In this document: positions 1 through 5,370 of the stretch, piece after piece | How positions within the stretch are numbered: the stretch's first letter is position 1 | How the letters are laid out: every line of letters begins with the position of its first letter | Source: an uncultured Collinsella sp. | GTDB taxonomy: Bacteria; Actinomycetota; Coriobacteriia; Coriobacteriales; Coriobacteriaceae | DNA: 5,370 nt | NCBI GenBank assembly: GCA_902465115.1 | Contig: CABQMC010000119.1 | Span: forward strand, 1 to 5,370 | Reading direction: 5' to 3' | Position numbers and translations under genes: made by a program | The notes under the pieces: model-generated | Seen by the model: only the letters and a program-made list of their open reading frames with translations | Databases searched by the model: none | Told to the model about the DNA's origin: nothing

Positions 1-696
1 CTCAAGGATTTTGAGGGCGGGGACCTGTTCCAGGCCTGCCAGCCTGCCGAGGAGGTTGCGCGCACGGGCAAGGATGCCATCCGTTTTGGTGCCATGAAGC
101 CCGTCGGGCTCACCGACCCGCGCACCGGTCGCCGTCCCTGGGCGGCAATTCAGCTGCGCGCCGAGAACAAGGAGAAGACCGCCTATAACCTGGTTGGCTT
201 CCAGACCAACCTGACCTTCGGCGAACAGAAGCGCGTCTTCCATATGGTTCCCGGCCTGGAGAACGCCGAGTTCTTCCGCTACGGCGTCATGCACCGCAAC
301 ACCTTTGTCGATGCTCCGCACGTGCTCGACGGCACCTTTGCCGTTCCCGGCACGAGCGTGCGTCTTGCCGGCCAGATTACCGGTACCGAGGGGTACATGG
401 AGGCCGTGGCGACGGGTCTGCTCGCCGCGCTCAACACCTATGCCGAGGCTATCGGTGCCGCGGGCGTCGAGCTGCCGCGCGTGGGCGCCCTGGGCGCACT
501 CGTGGGGTATGCGACCGATCCGGCTACGGTGGGCTATCAGCCCATGCACGTCAACTTTGGCCTTGTTCCGCCGCTCGAGGACGGTAAGCGTCACAGCAAG
601 CGCGATCGCTACCAGGCTTACGCGGACCGCGCCCTCAAGGCCTTGGATGCCTATCTCGAAACGCGCTCCGATCTGTTTGGAGGCGAGAGGTCATAG
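1..696 (+). CDS. trmFO: TrmFO, folate/FAD-dependent tRNA (uracil-54-C5)-methyltransferase, C-terminal part
   Basis: Only the last 231 residues are present; the gene enters from the left edge, open from base 1, and stops at TAG 694-696. The family makes 5-methyluridine at position 54 of the tRNA T-loop, using methylenetetrahydrofolate as carbon donor and FADH2 as reductant, in the cytoplasm. Visible landmarks are FQACQPAEEVA near fragment residues 10-20, where Cys13 aligns with the catalytic cysteine of the E-x-C-x-P-x-E region (Cys226 in B. subtilis, from memory); RFGAMKPVGL (28-37); PGLENAEFFRYGVMHRNTF (about 84-102); and the FAD-contacting GQITGTEGY (124-132). The missing N-terminal half would carry the GxGxxG FAD-binding fold; full proteins are about 440 residues. 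The end abuts xerC, with no terminator between them. Family assignment is secure. The exact C-terminus depends on base 692 (see the xerC start finding). Confidence 0.93.
   Translation, partial: LKDFEGGDLFQACQPAEEVARTGKDAIRFGAMKPVGLTDPRTGRRPWAAIQLRAENKEKTAYNLVGFQTNLTFGEQKRVFHMVPGLENAEFFRYGVMHRNTFVDAPHVLDGTFAVPGTSVRLAGQITGTEGYMEAVATGLLAALNTYAEAIGAAGVELPRVGALGALVGYATDPATVGYQPMHVNFGLVPPLEDGKRHSKRDRYQAYADRALKALDAYLETRSDLFGGERS
679..683 (+). promoter_or_regulatory. Shine-Dalgarno for xerC without a standard start codon after it
   Basis: GGAGG lies inside the last codons of trmFO, six bases before codon 690 (GTC) and nine before codon 693 (ATA) of the xerC frame. Its position shows where xerC translation should begin, but neither codon is a normal initiator. 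The site argues against the far-downstream TTG at 870 as the true start. Confidence 0.5.
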
Positions 697-1601
697 CTTT
701 TGACCTGTACGATGCCGTCGACTCGTTCATTGCCTACATTGCACGCGTCGAAGGACTCGCTCCCAATACGGTAACCGCCTACGCCTCGCGGCTCGAGCGC
801 TTCGCCGCGTGGTGTGACCGCGAGGGCATCGACGCTCGCGCCGCCGACGTAAGGACCGTTCGTTCCTATTTGGCCGAGCTGTCGCGTGGCCAGGTAGCGG
901 CTCGGACCCTTGCGGCACACCTGTCTGCCATTCGCTCGCTCTATCGGTGGATGGCTGCCGAGGGAATCGTTGAGGGCGATGCGGTCTCGGCGATATCCTC
1001 GCCCAAGCTGCCGCGCGATCTTCCCGGTGTGCTGACGACCCGGCAAGTCGAGGCGTTGCTCAAGGCCCCCGACACATCGACGCCTGCGGGGCTGCGTGAT
1101 GCAGCGATGCTCGAGCTGCTCTATGCCTCCGGCGCGCGAATCTCGGAGCTCGCGGCGCTCAACGTGGAGTCCATTGCTTGGTCAGAGCGAACGCTGCGAC
1201 TTTGGGGCAAGGGGAGCAAGGAGCGTATCGTGCCCCTCTATCGGCGCGCTCTCGAGGCGACTCGCCGCTATATTGAGGAGGGGAGGCCACAGCTCCTTGT
1301 GCAGGCAAAGCGTGTCGATAGTGCGAACGGCGTGCATCCGCTGTTTATCTCGGCGCGCGGAAACCGCATGAGTGCCGCCATGCTGAGGAGGCGTTTCCAC
1401 ATGCTTGCGGCACTTGCCGGCATTCCTGCCGACATCGCCCCGCATGCGATGCGCCACACCTTTGCGACCGACCTGCTCGAGGGCGGCGCGGATCAGGAGC
1501 TGCTGGGGCATGCGAGCTTGTCCACGACGCAGATTTATACGCATCTCACGCCCGACCGACTCAAGCGCGCTGTGAGTCAGGCCCACCCCCGCGGCGAGTA
1601 G
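693..1601 (+). CDS. xerC: XerC/XerD-type tyrosine recombinase, start codon unclear and short internal deletion
   Basis: The family resolves chromosome dimers at dif sites during division, normally as a XerC-XerD pair. Counting from ATA 693, the SAM-like core-binding domain begins at once (FDLYDAVDSFIAYI, then LAPNTVTAY) and runs to about residue 105; the catalytic domain follows. All active-site residues are present: Arg149 (GARISEL), Lys173 (GKGSKE), His251 and Arg254 (HAMRH), His273 (LLGH) and nucleophile Tyr282 (TTQIYTH). Arg to Lys (24) and His to Tyr (9) spacing match E. coli XerD. Arg254 to His273 is 19 residues, against 23 in XerD, because four residues of the GADLRxVQELLGH helix are missing at bases 1493/1494. 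No ATG or GTG occurs in frame between the trmFO end and TTG 870; a start at 870 would cut off 59 residues of conserved DNA-binding domain. The boundary at 693 is an inference from homology and the upstream GGAGG. xerC rather than xerD is chosen by the trmFO neighbour. Function may be impaired. Confidence 0.8.
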   Translation: MAFDLYDAVDSFIAYIARVEGLAPNTVTAYASRLERFAAWCDREGIDARAADVRTVRSYLAELSRGQVAARTLAAHLSAIRSLYRWMAAEGIVEGDAVSAISSPKLPRDLPGVLTTRQVEALLKAPDTSTPAGLRDAAMLELLYASGARISELAALNVESIAWSERTLRLWGKGSKERIVPLYRRALEATRRYIEEGRPQLLVQAKRVDSANGVHPLFISARGNRMSAAMLRRRFHMLAALAGIPADIAPHAMRHTFATDLLEGGADQELLGHASLSTTQIYTHLTPDRLKRAVSQAHPRGE

Positions 1602-1647
1602 GAGAAGGGCCCCGCGCCGCACCGAGGTGTGTGGTTTTGATTGCGGG

Positions 1648-1676
1648 TTGGCAGGAAGAGGTAATCCTGCTATCAT
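1648..1676 (+). promoter_or_regulatory. Sigma-70-type promoter for rpsB-tsf
   Basis: TTGGCA at 1648-1653 matches five of six bases of the -35 consensus. A 17-bp spacer leads to TATCAT at 1671-1676, preceded by TGC, which makes an extended -10 element. Transcription should start near 1682-1684, leaving an untranslated leader of about 135 nt before rpsB. The stretch between the xerC stop (1601) and this promoter holds no convincing intrinsic terminator: the small inverted repeats there are not followed directly by a T run. Confidence 0.75.
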
Positions 1677-1682
1677 TCATCG

Positions 1683-1817
1683 GGTTGCTTCACGGCAACA
1701 GGTTTTTATCACGCACGCGCGGCTACTTCATACCGTGGTGCCCGGGCTTTGGTAGCACATGTCCGGGTTGGTTTTGGAGGATGACCCCGCGCGGAGGCAA
1801 ACCACAGGAGGTTTAAC
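1683..1817 (+). promoter_or_regulatory. Structured 5' leader of rpsB, possible S2 autoregulatory RNA
   Basis: The predicted leader can form three helices by eye. A 5'-terminal hairpin GTTGC 1684-1688 / GCAAC 1695-1699 is followed by five T at 1703-1707. CGCGCGG 1716-1722 can pair with CCGCGCG 1787-1793 as a closing stem. Within it, CCCGGGC 1741-1747 pairs with GTCCGGG 1761-1767 (one G-U). rpsB-tsf is repressed by S2 through its leader in E. coli, so a similar role here is plausible, but the structure is not one I recognise and no covariation could be tested. The leader ends with the strong AGGAGG at 1806-1811, six bases before the rpsB ATG. Confidence 0.4.
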
Positions 1818-2546
1818 ATGGCTACCAAGATTAATATCCGCACCCTGCTCGAGGCCGGCTGCCACTTCGGTCACCAGACCCGTCGCTGGAACCCCAAGAT
1901 GAAGCCGTTCATCTTCGGTGAGCGCAACGGCATCTACATCCTCGACCTCAAGCAGACCATCCTTGACGCTGACCAGGCCTACACCTTCGTCAAGAACGTC
2001 GCCAAGGGCGGCAACGTGCTGTTCGTCGGCACCAAGAAGCAGGCTCAGGAGGCCGTCAAGAACGCCGCTGAGCGCGCCAACATGCCTTACATCAACCAGC
2101 GTTGGCTCGGCGGCATGCTGACCAACTTCGTCACCATCCGCTCCCGCATCAACCGCATGGAGGAGCTCGAAGCCATGGTCGAGGACGGCCGCATGGCAGT
2201 GCTGCCCAAGAAGGAGCAGGCTGTTCTGGGTAAGGAGCTCGCTAAGCTCCAGACCAACCTCGGTGGCGCCCGCGACATGAAGGGTCTGCCCCAGGCTCTC
2301 TTCGTCATCGACACCAAGCGCGAGGAGAACGCCATTAAGGAGGCCCAGCGCCTGAACATCCCCGTTGTCGCTCTGATCGACACCAACTCCGATCCCGACG
2401 AGGTCGAGTATGGCATCCCCTGCAACGATGACGCCATCTCCGCTGTCACCCTTATGTGCGAGCTCATGGCCGACGCCTGCCTCGCTGGCTCCGGCAAGGA
2501 GCAGGTCTCCGAGGCCGAGATGGCCGCTGAGCCCAAGGCCGAGTAA
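1818..2546 (+). CDS. rpsB: 30S ribosomal protein S2
   Basis: The product is 242 residues, normal for the bacterial S2 family, and binds the 30S head-body junction, where it is needed for S1 docking in bacteria that have S1. The N-terminal signature [19 protein letters not shown] (10-28), the [10 protein letters not shown] segment (35-44), [11 protein letters not shown] (94-104), the coiled-coil insertion at about 111-148 and the second signature [17 protein letters not shown] (157-173) are all intact. [18 protein letters not shown] (181-198) completes the Rossmann-like core. The acidic, alanine-rich tail (from about 225) is lineage-variable. The start is fixed by AGGAGG six bases upstream. 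Codon choice is strongly biased to C-ending codons, as expected of a highly expressed gene. tsf follows after 45 nt with no terminator, so the two are very likely co-transcribed. Confidence 0.98.
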   Translation: MATKINIRTLLEAGCHFGHQTRRWNPKMKPFIFGERNGIYILDLKQTILDADQAYTFVKNVAKGGNVLFVGTKKQAQEAVKNAAERANMPYINQRWLGGMLTNFVTIRSRINRMEELEAMVEDGRMAVLPKKEQAVLGKELAKLQTNLGGARDMKGLPQALFVIDTKREENAIKEAQRLNIPVVALIDTNSDPDEVEYGIPCNDDAISAVTLMCELMADACLAGSGKEQVSEAEMAAEPKAE

Positions 2547-2578
2547 ATCAGTCCTATTTAAGTCTTTTTCATCTCTTT

Positions 2579-2585
2579 GAAAGGA
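2579..2585 (+). promoter_or_regulatory. Ribosome binding site that fixes the tsf start
   Basis: GAAAGGA lies six bases before ATG 2592. A longer reading from the in-frame TTG at 2577 would add five residues, but that TTG overlaps this site and has no Shine-Dalgarno of its own. EF-Ts proteins also normally begin with the MAxIT sequence found at 2592. Confidence 0.75.
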
Positions 2586-2591
2586 ACCACA

Positions 2592-3461
2592 ATGGCCCAG
2601 ATTACCGCCGCTATGGTCAAGCAGCTCCGCGAGATGACCGACTCCCCGATGATGGAGTGCAAGAAGGCTCTCGTCGAGGCTGACGGCGACATGGACGCCG
2701 CCGTCGACGTTCTGCGCAAGAACGGCCTCGCCAAGGCTGCCAAGAAGGCTGGCCGTGAGACCAACGAGGGCGCTGTCGCCGCGTTCGTCTCCGAGGATGG
2801 CAAGACCGGCGCTCTGCTCGAGCTCTCATGCGAGACCGACTTCGTCGGCTCCAACGCCAAGTTCACCGGCTTTGCTTCTAAGGTCGCCGAGGTTGTCGCT
2901 ACCACCGAGCCGGCCGATGTCGATGCTCTGCTCGAGAAGCCGATGGGCGAGGAGACCGTTTCCTCTGAGCTCACCGAGATGATTCACATCATGGGCGAGA
3001 ACATGAAGATCGCTCGTTTCTCCGCCCGCAAGGCCGAGAACGGCGCTCTCGCTTCTTACATCCACATGGGTGGTAAGATCGGCGTCCTCGTCGAGTTCGC
3101 TTTCGAGAAGCCCGAGACCGCTCAGGCTGAGTCCTTCAAGACCTTCGCTCACGATGTTGCCCTTCAGGTTGCCGCCGTCGCCCCGATCTGCGCTACCCGC
3201 GATCAGGTTCCGGCCGAGACCGTCGAGCACGAGAAGCAGATCTACATGGCTCAGGCTGCCGAGTCCGGCAAGCCCGAGGCCATTCAGGAGAAGATGGCTG
3301 TTGGCCGTCTGGAGAAGTTCTACAAGCAGTCCGTGCTCACCGAGCAGGAGTTCATCAAGGACAGCTCCCTCACCATCAAGAAGTACGCTGAGCAGGTCTC
3401 CAAGGAGCTCGGCGATACCATTACCGTCGTTGCCTTCGACCGTCTGGTCCGTGGCGAGTAA
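2592..3461 (+). CDS. tsf: Translation elongation factor Ts
   Basis: The 289-residue protein is the guanine-nucleotide exchange factor that recharges EF-Tu by displacing GDP. The N-terminal UBA-like domain (about 1-50) holds MAQITAAMVKQLREMTDSPM and CKKALVEADGDM. The EF-Tu-contacting ETDFV motif is at 81-85. The core subdomains include GENMKIARF (135-143), SYIHMGGKIGVLVEF (155-169) and GRLEKFYKQSVLTEQEFIKD (238-257). A terminal VTVVAFDRLVRGE-like ending at about 277-289 closes it; length and order are typical. It is the second gene of the rpsB-tsf unit, and the hairpin terminator begins 23 nt after its TAA stop. Codon bias matches rpsB. Nothing is missing. Confidence 0.98.
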   Translation: MAQITAAMVKQLREMTDSPMMECKKALVEADGDMDAAVDVLRKNGLAKAAKKAGRETNEGAVAAFVSEDGKTGALLELSCETDFVGSNAKFTGFASKVAEVVATTEPADVDALLEKPMGEETVSSELTEMIHIMGENMKIARFSARKAENGALASYIHMGGKIGVLVEFAFEKPETAQAESFKTFAHDVALQVAAVAPICATRDQVPAETVEHEKQIYMAQAAESGKPEAIQEKMAVGRLEKFYKQSVLTEQEFIKDSSLTIKKYAEQVSKELGDTITVVAFDRLVRGE

Positions 3462-3484
3462 ATAAGCTCTTGTAGCTGGTAATG

Positions 3485-3519
3485 AGCAGGCTGTGGGTTT
3501 TACTCACAGCCTGCTTTTT
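3485..3519 (+). terminator. Rho-independent terminator after tsf
   Basis: AGCAGGCTGTG (3485-3495) pairs perfectly with CACAGCCTGCT (3505-3515). A G-U and a G-C pair extend the stem to 13 bp, closing a TTTTA loop. Five T at 3515-3519 follow. It separates the rpsB-tsf unit from pyrH. Confidence 0.9.
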
Positions 3520-3520
3520 C

Positions 3521-3549
3521 ATGGCTCTTATCAGAGCCTTTGCTATCAT
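3521..3549 (+). promoter_or_regulatory. Extended -10 promoter for pyrH-frr-uppS
   Basis: TATCAT at 3544-3549 is preceded by TGC, giving exactly the TGCTATCAT nonamer seen in the rpsB promoter. The hexamer 17 bp upstream (ATGGCT, 3521-3526) matches the -35 consensus at only three positions, so recognition would rest on the extended -10. Transcription would begin near 3556, about 23 nt before the TTG start. The terminator just upstream makes a promoter here necessary unless read-through is high. Confidence 0.6.
3523..3538 (+). repeat. Perfect inverted repeat within the pyrH promoter
   Basis: GGCTCT (3523-3528) and AGAGCC (3533-3538) flank TATC. The repeat covers the weak -35 and most of the spacer of the pyrH promoter and is followed by TTT. 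It could be an operator, or a small back-up hairpin behind the tsf terminator. Nothing in the sequence identifies a binding protein. Confidence 0.45.
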
Positions 3550-3578
3550 ATTGAGAGTCTAATTAAAGGAGGATCGCT

Positions 3579-4301
3579 TTGTCCGACATCCGATATAAAC
3601 GCGTGCTTCTGAAGCTCTCAGGCGAAGCACTGATGGGCGACGGTCAATATGGCATCGACCCCAAGATTACCGATCATCTTGCCAAGCAGGTCAAGGAGCT
3701 GCTCGCCGTTGGCCATGAGGTCGGCGTCGTTGTCGGCGGCGGCAACATTTTCCGCGGCATGGCCGGCGCTGCCGGTGGCATGGAGCGCGCCCAGGCCGAC
3801 TACATGGGCATGCTGGCAACCGTTATGAACGCGCTTGCCCTGCAGGATGCCTTTGAGCACAACGATGTTCCCTGCCGCGTGATGAGCGCTATCCAGATGA
3901 ACGAGATCTGCGAGCCCTATATTCGCCGTCGCGCCATCAACCACCTTTCCAAGGGCAACGTCGTTATTTTTGCCGCCGGTTCGGGCAATCCGTACTTTAC
4001 GACCGACACCGCCGCGGCTCTTCGTGCCTGCGAGATCGGTGCCGAGATTCTGATTAAGGCCACCAAGGTTGACGGCATCTACGACAAGGATCCTGTCAAG
4101 TGCGCCGATGCCGTCCGTTTTGACAAGATTACCTATCACGAGGTTCTCGTCCGCGGTCTGCAGGTTATGGATTCCACGGCCACGGCACTGTGCCAGGATA
4201 ACCGTATGCCGATTTTGGTCCTCAACATTGATGGCGAGGACACCGTCAAACGCGCGCTTTCGGGTGAGCCCGTCGGCACGCTCGTCTATCAGGAGGATTA
4301 A
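3579..4301 (+). CDS. pyrH: UMP kinase (uridylate kinase)
   Basis: This 240-residue cytoplasmic enzyme phosphorylates UMP to UDP with ATP, feeding UTP and CTP synthesis; bacterial forms are hexamers of the amino-acid-kinase fold. Visible motifs are KLSGEAL (12-18), [10 protein letters not shown] (51-60) for phosphate binding, [11 protein letters not shown] (74-84), [15 protein letters not shown] (132-146) with the TTDTAA UMP-contact region, and KATKVDGIY (160-168) for ATP. Length matches E. coli PyrH (241). The start is TTG at 3579, supported by an excellent AAAGGAGGA at 3565-3573 and by [14 protein letters not shown] matching the family N-terminus; no alternative ATG fits. It is the first gene of a tight unit, and its last codons carry the frr Shine-Dalgarno (AGGAGG 4291-4296). 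The weak start codon with a strong Shine-Dalgarno may set moderate expression (inference). Confidence 0.97.
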   Translation: MSDIRYKRVLLKLSGEALMGDGQYGIDPKITDHLAKQVKELLAVGHEVGVVVGGGNIFRGMAGAAGGMERAQADYMGMLATVMNALALQDAFEHNDVPCRVMSAIQMNEICEPYIRRRAINHLSKGNVVIFAAGSGNPYFTTDTAAALRACEIGAEILIKATKVDGIYDKDPVKCADAVRFDKITYHEVLVRGLQVMDSTATALCQDNRMPILVLNIDGEDTVKRALSGEPVGTLVYQED

Positions 4302-4303
4302 GC

Positions 4304-4840
4304 ATGGCAGAGAACATCACCGCCCACATGGACAAGTCGCTCGAGTCCCTCAAGCACAACTTCTCCAAGGTTCGCACGGGCCGCGCCAACGCTAACATTC
4401 TGTCCGACATTTCGGTCGATTACTACGGTGTTCCCACGCCGGTTACCTAGGTTGCCGCCGTTAAGACCCCCGAGGCTCACATGCTGCTTATCGAGCCCTG
4501 GGACAAGGCGCTCGTCAACGCCATCGTGAAGGCTATCAGCGCTTCCGATCTGGGCATTACTCCCAACTCTGACGGTACCGTCGTGCGCCTGCCGTTCCCG
4601 GCTCCCACCGAGGAGCGTCGTCGCGAGCTCGTCAAGGAGTGCCGCGAGTATGCTGAGCAGGCCAAGGTTTCCATTCGCAACATTCGTCGTGACTTTAACA
4701 ATAAGCTCGAGCGCGACGAAGAGCTCACCGAGGACGATGTCCGTCGCGAGCAGGCCAAGGTCCAGAAGCATACCGATGAGTATGTTGCCAAGGTCGAGGA
4801 GCTTTTGAAGGAAAAAGAAGCCGAGGTCATGGAGATCTAA
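4304..4840 (+). pseudogene. frr: Ribosome recycling factor gene interrupted by an in-frame amber codon
   Basis: RRF, with EF-G, splits post-termination ribosomes; frr is essential in E. coli. From ATG 4304 (AGGAGG 4291-4296 inside pyrH, 7-nt spacing) the frame reads [20 protein letters not shown], the conserved VRTGRAN (23-29) and [10 protein letters not shown] (39-48), then hits TAG at 4448-4450. The same frame continues at once with VAAVKTPEAHMLLIEPWDK, ASDLGITPNS (80-89), TEERRREL (102-109), the RNIRR helix and a normal VMEI end at TAA 4838-4840. The family has Gln at the TAG position (PTPxxQxASV), so a single C-to-T change of CAG explains it. Reading through, the product is 178 residues against 185 in E. 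coli. ATG 4481 could restart translation, but that product lacks helix 1 and half of domain II, so it is unlikely to work. Family identity is certain. Whether the stop is real, suppressed or a sequencing error is open. uppS follows after 1 nt. Confidence 0.92.
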
Positions 4841-4841
4841 G

Positions 4842-5370
4842 GTGCAATACGACGAGAACAAACTGGTCGAGTACTTTGCCGACGCCCCTGCGGGCGTCGG
4901 TTTTTCCGACCTTGACCTCAATAAGATCCCGCATCATATTTCGTGCATCATGGACGGTAACGGTCGCTGGGCCACGGCGCGCGGTCTTGCCCGCACCGAG
5001 GGACACAAGGCCGGTATCGTCTCCCTGCGCGAGATCATTACCGCATGCGTGCGCTTGGGCGTCGACGTCCTTTCGGCCTATGCATTTTCCACCGAAAACT
5101 GGAATCGTCCGCAGCATGAGGTCAACGTTTTAATGCATCTGTTTGCCAAGACGTTTATCGATGAGCTGCCGCTGCTTAAGCGTGAAAACGTGCGCGTTGT
5201 CTTTTTGGGCGATATTTCCGCACTGCCCAAGAAGACCCGCGATGTCTTTGAGCGGGGTCTTGCCGAGTGTGCCGACCACACCGGCATGACGCTGGCGCTT
5301 GCCGTCAACTACGGTGCCCGTGCCGAGATTACCCGTGCTGTCCGTCAGATCGCGCTCGATGCCGCTGCCG
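4842..5370 (+). CDS. uppS: Isoprenyl transferase (undecaprenyl diphosphate synthase), N-terminal part
   Basis: The gene runs off the right edge after 176 codons; full proteins are about 240-260 residues. The family condenses isopentenyl diphosphates onto farnesyl diphosphate in cis to make the C55 carrier for peptidoglycan and other wall polymers, at the cytoplasmic face of the membrane. The hallmark IMDGNGRWA (36-44) contains the Mg/diphosphate-binding Asp. GHKAG (54-58), the AFSTENWNRP motif (79-88), FLGD near 125-128 and LAVNYGARAEI (about 153-163) follow. The C-terminal R-x-S-G-E region is beyond the window. The start is GTG 4842, one base after the frr stop, with GGAG at 4831-4834 inside frr. 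A start at the ATG of MDGNGRW would lose the conserved IPHHI strand. Residues 13-22 are encoded by a terminator-like hairpin. Confidence 0.93.
   Translation, partial: MQYDENKLVEYFADAPAGVGFSDLDLNKIPHHISCIMDGNGRWATARGLARTEGHKAGIVSLREIITACVRLGVDVLSAYAFSTENWNRPQHEVNVLMHLFAKTFIDELPLLKRENVRVVFLGDISALPKKTRDVFERGLAECADHTGMTLALAVNYGARAEITRAVRQIALDAAA
4879..4905 (+). terminator. Terminator-like hairpin inside the 5' end of uppS
   Basis: CCGACGCCC (4879-4887) pairs perfectly with GGGCGTCGG (4892-4900) around a CTGC loop, and five T follow at 4901-4905. Form and position, 37 bases after the uppS GTG, match an intrinsic terminator. It would end frr transcripts or act as an attenuator when uppS is not being translated. 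It is coding, so chance codon choice in a GC-rich gene is the alternative. Confidence 0.55.

Noticed and set aside
870..1601. TTG 870 as the xerC start, giving a 243-residue protein
   Set aside because: It removes the first 59 residues of the conserved core-binding domain, whose homology continues in frame up to the trmFO end, and no Shine-Dalgarno was seen upstream of it.
1591..1640. Possible terminator after xerC (GCGGCG 1591-1596 with CGCCGC 1615-1620, or CGCAC 1618-1622 with GTGTG 1627-1631)
   Set aside because: The first has a long loop and no T run next to it. The second is only five pairs with a wobble and is separated from TTTT by TGG. Neither is convincing.
1631..1816. A 61-codon frame covering the rpsB leader, ending in an 11-codon piece [11 protein letters not shown] from ATG 1781
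   Set aside because: The long version starts upstream of the predicted transcription start. The short version has GGAGG directly touching its ATG, too close to work. A leader peptide ending just before rpsB is possible but unsupported.
2577..2591. TTG 2577 as the tsf start
   Set aside because: It overlaps the ribosome binding site that serves ATG 2592, and EF-Ts proteins normally begin at the latter.
4481..4840. A separate 119-residue gene starting at ATG 4481
   Set aside because: It is the in-frame continuation of frr after the amber codon, not a distinct gene; it may be translated only by internal restart.
3618..4921. Long minus-strand open frames opposite pyrH (3618-4139) and opposite frr/uppS (4298-4921)
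   Set aside because: They mirror the third-base GC bias of the plus-strand genes, have low-complexity translations without recognisable domains, and no separate promoter or ribosome site was seen.
1..5370. Stop-codon reassignment (TAG read as glutamine) across the genome
   Set aside because: TAG ends trmFO and xerC at the expected family C-termini, and only one internal TAG was seen, so general reassignment is not supported.

Overview
The window is a compact, GC-rich, all-plus-strand chromosomal stretch in the order trmFO (3' part) - xerC - rpsB - tsf - pyrH - frr - uppS (5' part). The rpsB-tsf-pyrH-frr-uppS order is a classic bacterial core cluster. The high-GC codon choice, the EF-Ts, S2 and UMP kinase sequences, and trmFO-xerC sitting directly upstream suggest an actinobacterium of the Coriobacteriia, most like a gut Collinsella. 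The genus is inference from general familiarity; no database search was possible. I see no mobile element, CRISPR array, tRNA or rRNA gene.

Layout: positions 1-1601 hold the end of trmFO (folate-dependent tRNA m5U54 methylation) and a directly abutting xerC-type tyrosine recombinase. From 1648 a strong extended -10 promoter opens a new unit. It gives a structured leader of about 135 nt, then rpsB (ribosomal protein S2) and tsf (EF-Ts), closed by an intrinsic terminator at 3485-3519. A second extended -10 promoter at about 3521-3549 starts pyrH (UMP kinase, TTG start), frr (ribosome recycling factor) and uppS (undecaprenyl diphosphate synthase). These last three are separated by only 1-2 nt and are probably translationally coupled. 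The units thus run from ribosome and elongation-factor synthesis, through UTP supply and ribosome recycling, to the lipid carrier for the cell wall.

The gene set is ordinary housekeeping, and I do not see a new multi-gene system. The unusual points are defects or control signals inside it: (1) frr, essential in the bacteria where it has been tested, has an in-frame amber codon at codon 49 where the family has glutamine; (2) xerC lacks four residues of a highly conserved helix between its HxxR and LGH catalytic motifs; (3) xerC has no ATG, GTG or TTG start for its full-length form, although a Shine-Dalgarno is in place; (4) a perfect 9-bp hairpin plus five T lies inside the first codons of uppS and looks like an intrinsic terminator or translation-sensitive attenuator; (5) rpsB has a long leader that can fold. 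Items 1-3 could be real mutations or errors in a draft or metagenomic assembly.
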